A stretch of 13,587 nucleotides of DNA from an uncultured Porphyromonadaceae bacterium. GTDB taxonomy: Bacteria > Bacteroidota > Bacteroidia > Bacteroidales > Muribaculaceae. Made by a program: the position numbers and the translations under genes. Positions 12,901 to 13,587 of the stretch are shown here, one piece after another (positions within the stretch are counted from its first letter, which is position 1; every line of letters begins with the position of its first letter). Location of the stretch: the NCBI GenBank assembly GCA_947176615.1, contig CAMWRO010000048.1:1-13587 (forward strand). Reading direction: 5' to 3'. The notes beneath the pieces were generated by a model that saw nothing but the letters and a program-made list of their open reading frames with translations, searched no databases and had not been told where the DNA came from.

Positions 12901-13587
12901 ATGAAAAGATATGTCGTAAATATCGCACGAGGTTGTCACAGCGCGTTTCTGTCCATGCTGCTGTGGCGGGAAAAGCACATCAAGGAAAAGACATTTGTCA
13001 TTATCCTCGCGTTGCTCGTCGGGGTGTTCTGTGGGTTTGCCGCTCTCGTGCTGAAGACTTTTATCCATTATATTTCGTCGGCCCTGACGGCCCACATGTC
13101 AATCAGCGGGGGTAACTACCTTTACCTTCTCTATCCGGTGCTCGGCATCCTGCTGACGGCTCTTTATGTGAAATATGTGGTGCGTGACAATATATCCCAC
13201 GGTGTGACGCGGGTGCTGTATGCAATCTCTCAGAACAAGTCGCGCCTGAAAAAGCACAACATCTACTCCTCGGTCATAGCCAGCTCGATGACCATCGGGT
13301 TTGGCGGCTCGGTAGGAGCCGAGGGCCCCATCGTTTACACCGGGGCAGCCATCGGCTCCAATCTCGGCTCCCTGTTCCGCATGTCGCCGCGAATCCTGAT
13401 GATTATGGTGGGATGCGGGGCCGCTGCCGGTATCGCGGGCATATTCAAGGCCCCCATCGCGGGGATGCTTTTCACTCTTGAAGTTCTGATGATTGACCTG
13501 ACAAGCGTCTCGGTCATGCCGCTGCTCATCGCCTCGATTACGGCAGCTACGGTGGCATATGTCTTTACAGGTTATGACGTGGAATTC
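12901..13587 (+). CDS. ClC-family chloride channel/transporter, C-terminus cut by window edge
   Basis: I translated 229 residues in frame to the window end, starting MKRYVVNIARGC. The start is fixed by an in-frame TGA directly before the ATG. ClC proteins are dimeric inner-membrane proteins moving Cl- or exchanging it for H+. Visible signatures are the Ser99 region (ISHGV) at the place of the GSGIP filter, the gating-glutamate motif GSVGAEGP at 136-143 with Glu141, and FKAPIAGMLFTLEVLMID at 182-199. The residue aligning with the internal proton glutamate of E. coli ClC-ec1 (Glu203) appears to be Val195. Full proteins are about 430 residues or up to about 600 with regulatory domains, so over half of it may be missing. 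It lies 24 bp after the sugar transferase and probably belongs to the same operon. Confidence 0.93.
   Translation, partial: MKRYVVNIARGCHSAFLSMLLWREKHIKEKTFVIILALLVGVFCGFAALVLKTFIHYISSALTAHMSISGGNYLYLLYPVLGILLTALYVKYVVRDNISHGVTRVLYAISQNKSRLKKHNIYSSVIASSMTIGFGGSVGAEGPIVYTGAAIGSNLGSLFRMSPRILMIMVGCGAAAGIAGIFKAPIAGMLFTLEVLMIDLTSVSVMPLLIASITAATVAYVFTGYDVEF

Noticed and set aside
12514..13095. 193-residue minus-strand frame spanning the end of the sugar transferase and start of the ClC gene
   Set aside because: It overlaps two well-supported genes and the translation has no family features.
13582..13587. GAATTC (EcoRI site) exactly at the window end
   Set aside because: A single 6-bp site is expected by chance and may only reflect where the window or a contig was cut.
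1..13587. CRISPR arrays, tRNA or rRNA genes, insertion sequences, intrinsic terminators
   Set aside because: Looked for on both strands; no spaced direct repeats, cloverleaf, transposase motifs or hairpin plus T-run were found in the short gaps between genes.

Overview
This window looks like chromosomal DNA of a gut-type member of the Bacteroidota, order Bacteroidales. The reasons are promoters with the TAnnTTTG -7 box typical of that phylum, little or no Shine-Dalgarno sequence before start codons, tightly packed genes, and proteins with a Bacteroidales flavour (the FAD enzyme placed next to ispE, the long RCK_C-tailed antiporter, the ClC with an 'LEV' helix). The fairly high GC content, judged by eye at mid-50s percent, and the protein style suggest a Muribaculaceae-like organism, but that is inference. 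I see no insertion sequence, phage gene, tRNA, rRNA, CRISPR array or other sign of recent transfer, and no gene-free stretch longer than about 80 bp.

Left arm (1-5930, all on the minus strand, read right to left). This is one probable operon of six genes: a cytosolic alpha/beta hydrolase; a membrane-anchored MurF-like Mur ligase; a long D-Ala-D-Ala-ligase-like ATP-grasp enzyme; a 60-residue two-helix membrane protein; a FAD-dependent oxidoreductase of the COG2509 type; and ispE of the MEP isoprenoid pathway, cut by the left edge. The last three are coupled by ATGA stop/start overlaps. Two short gaps in the operon carry tracts of roughly 7-bp repeats.

Divergent switch (5931-6010). An 80-bp gap separates the hydrolase operon from a patatin-like phospholipase. 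It carries a consensus -7 box on each strand, placed so that the -33 zone of each promoter falls on or next to the -7 box of the other.

Right arm (6011-13587, all on the plus strand). After the patatin gene, a good Bacteroidota promoter overlaps its 3' end and starts a second probable operon: a membrane-anchored coiled-coil protein of unknown function, an MgtC/SapB membrane protein, a CPA2-type cation/proton antiporter with two RCK_C domains, the tRNA t6A enzyme TsaC/Sua5, an initiating polyprenyl-phosphate sugar transferase, and a ClC chloride channel/transporter cut by the right edge. Three members handle ions (MgtC, antiporter, ClC), which suggests ion or envelope homeostasis, with tsaC and the sugar transferase carried along.

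The most interesting part is the hydrolase / membrane Mur ligase / Ddl-like triplet at 2335-5930. The Mur ligase has a transmembrane N-terminus in place of the MurF UDP-substrate domain and lacks the C-terminal KGSR motif. It is therefore unlikely to be the housekeeping MurF, and the set may form an uncharacterised envelope or peptide-ligation pathway.
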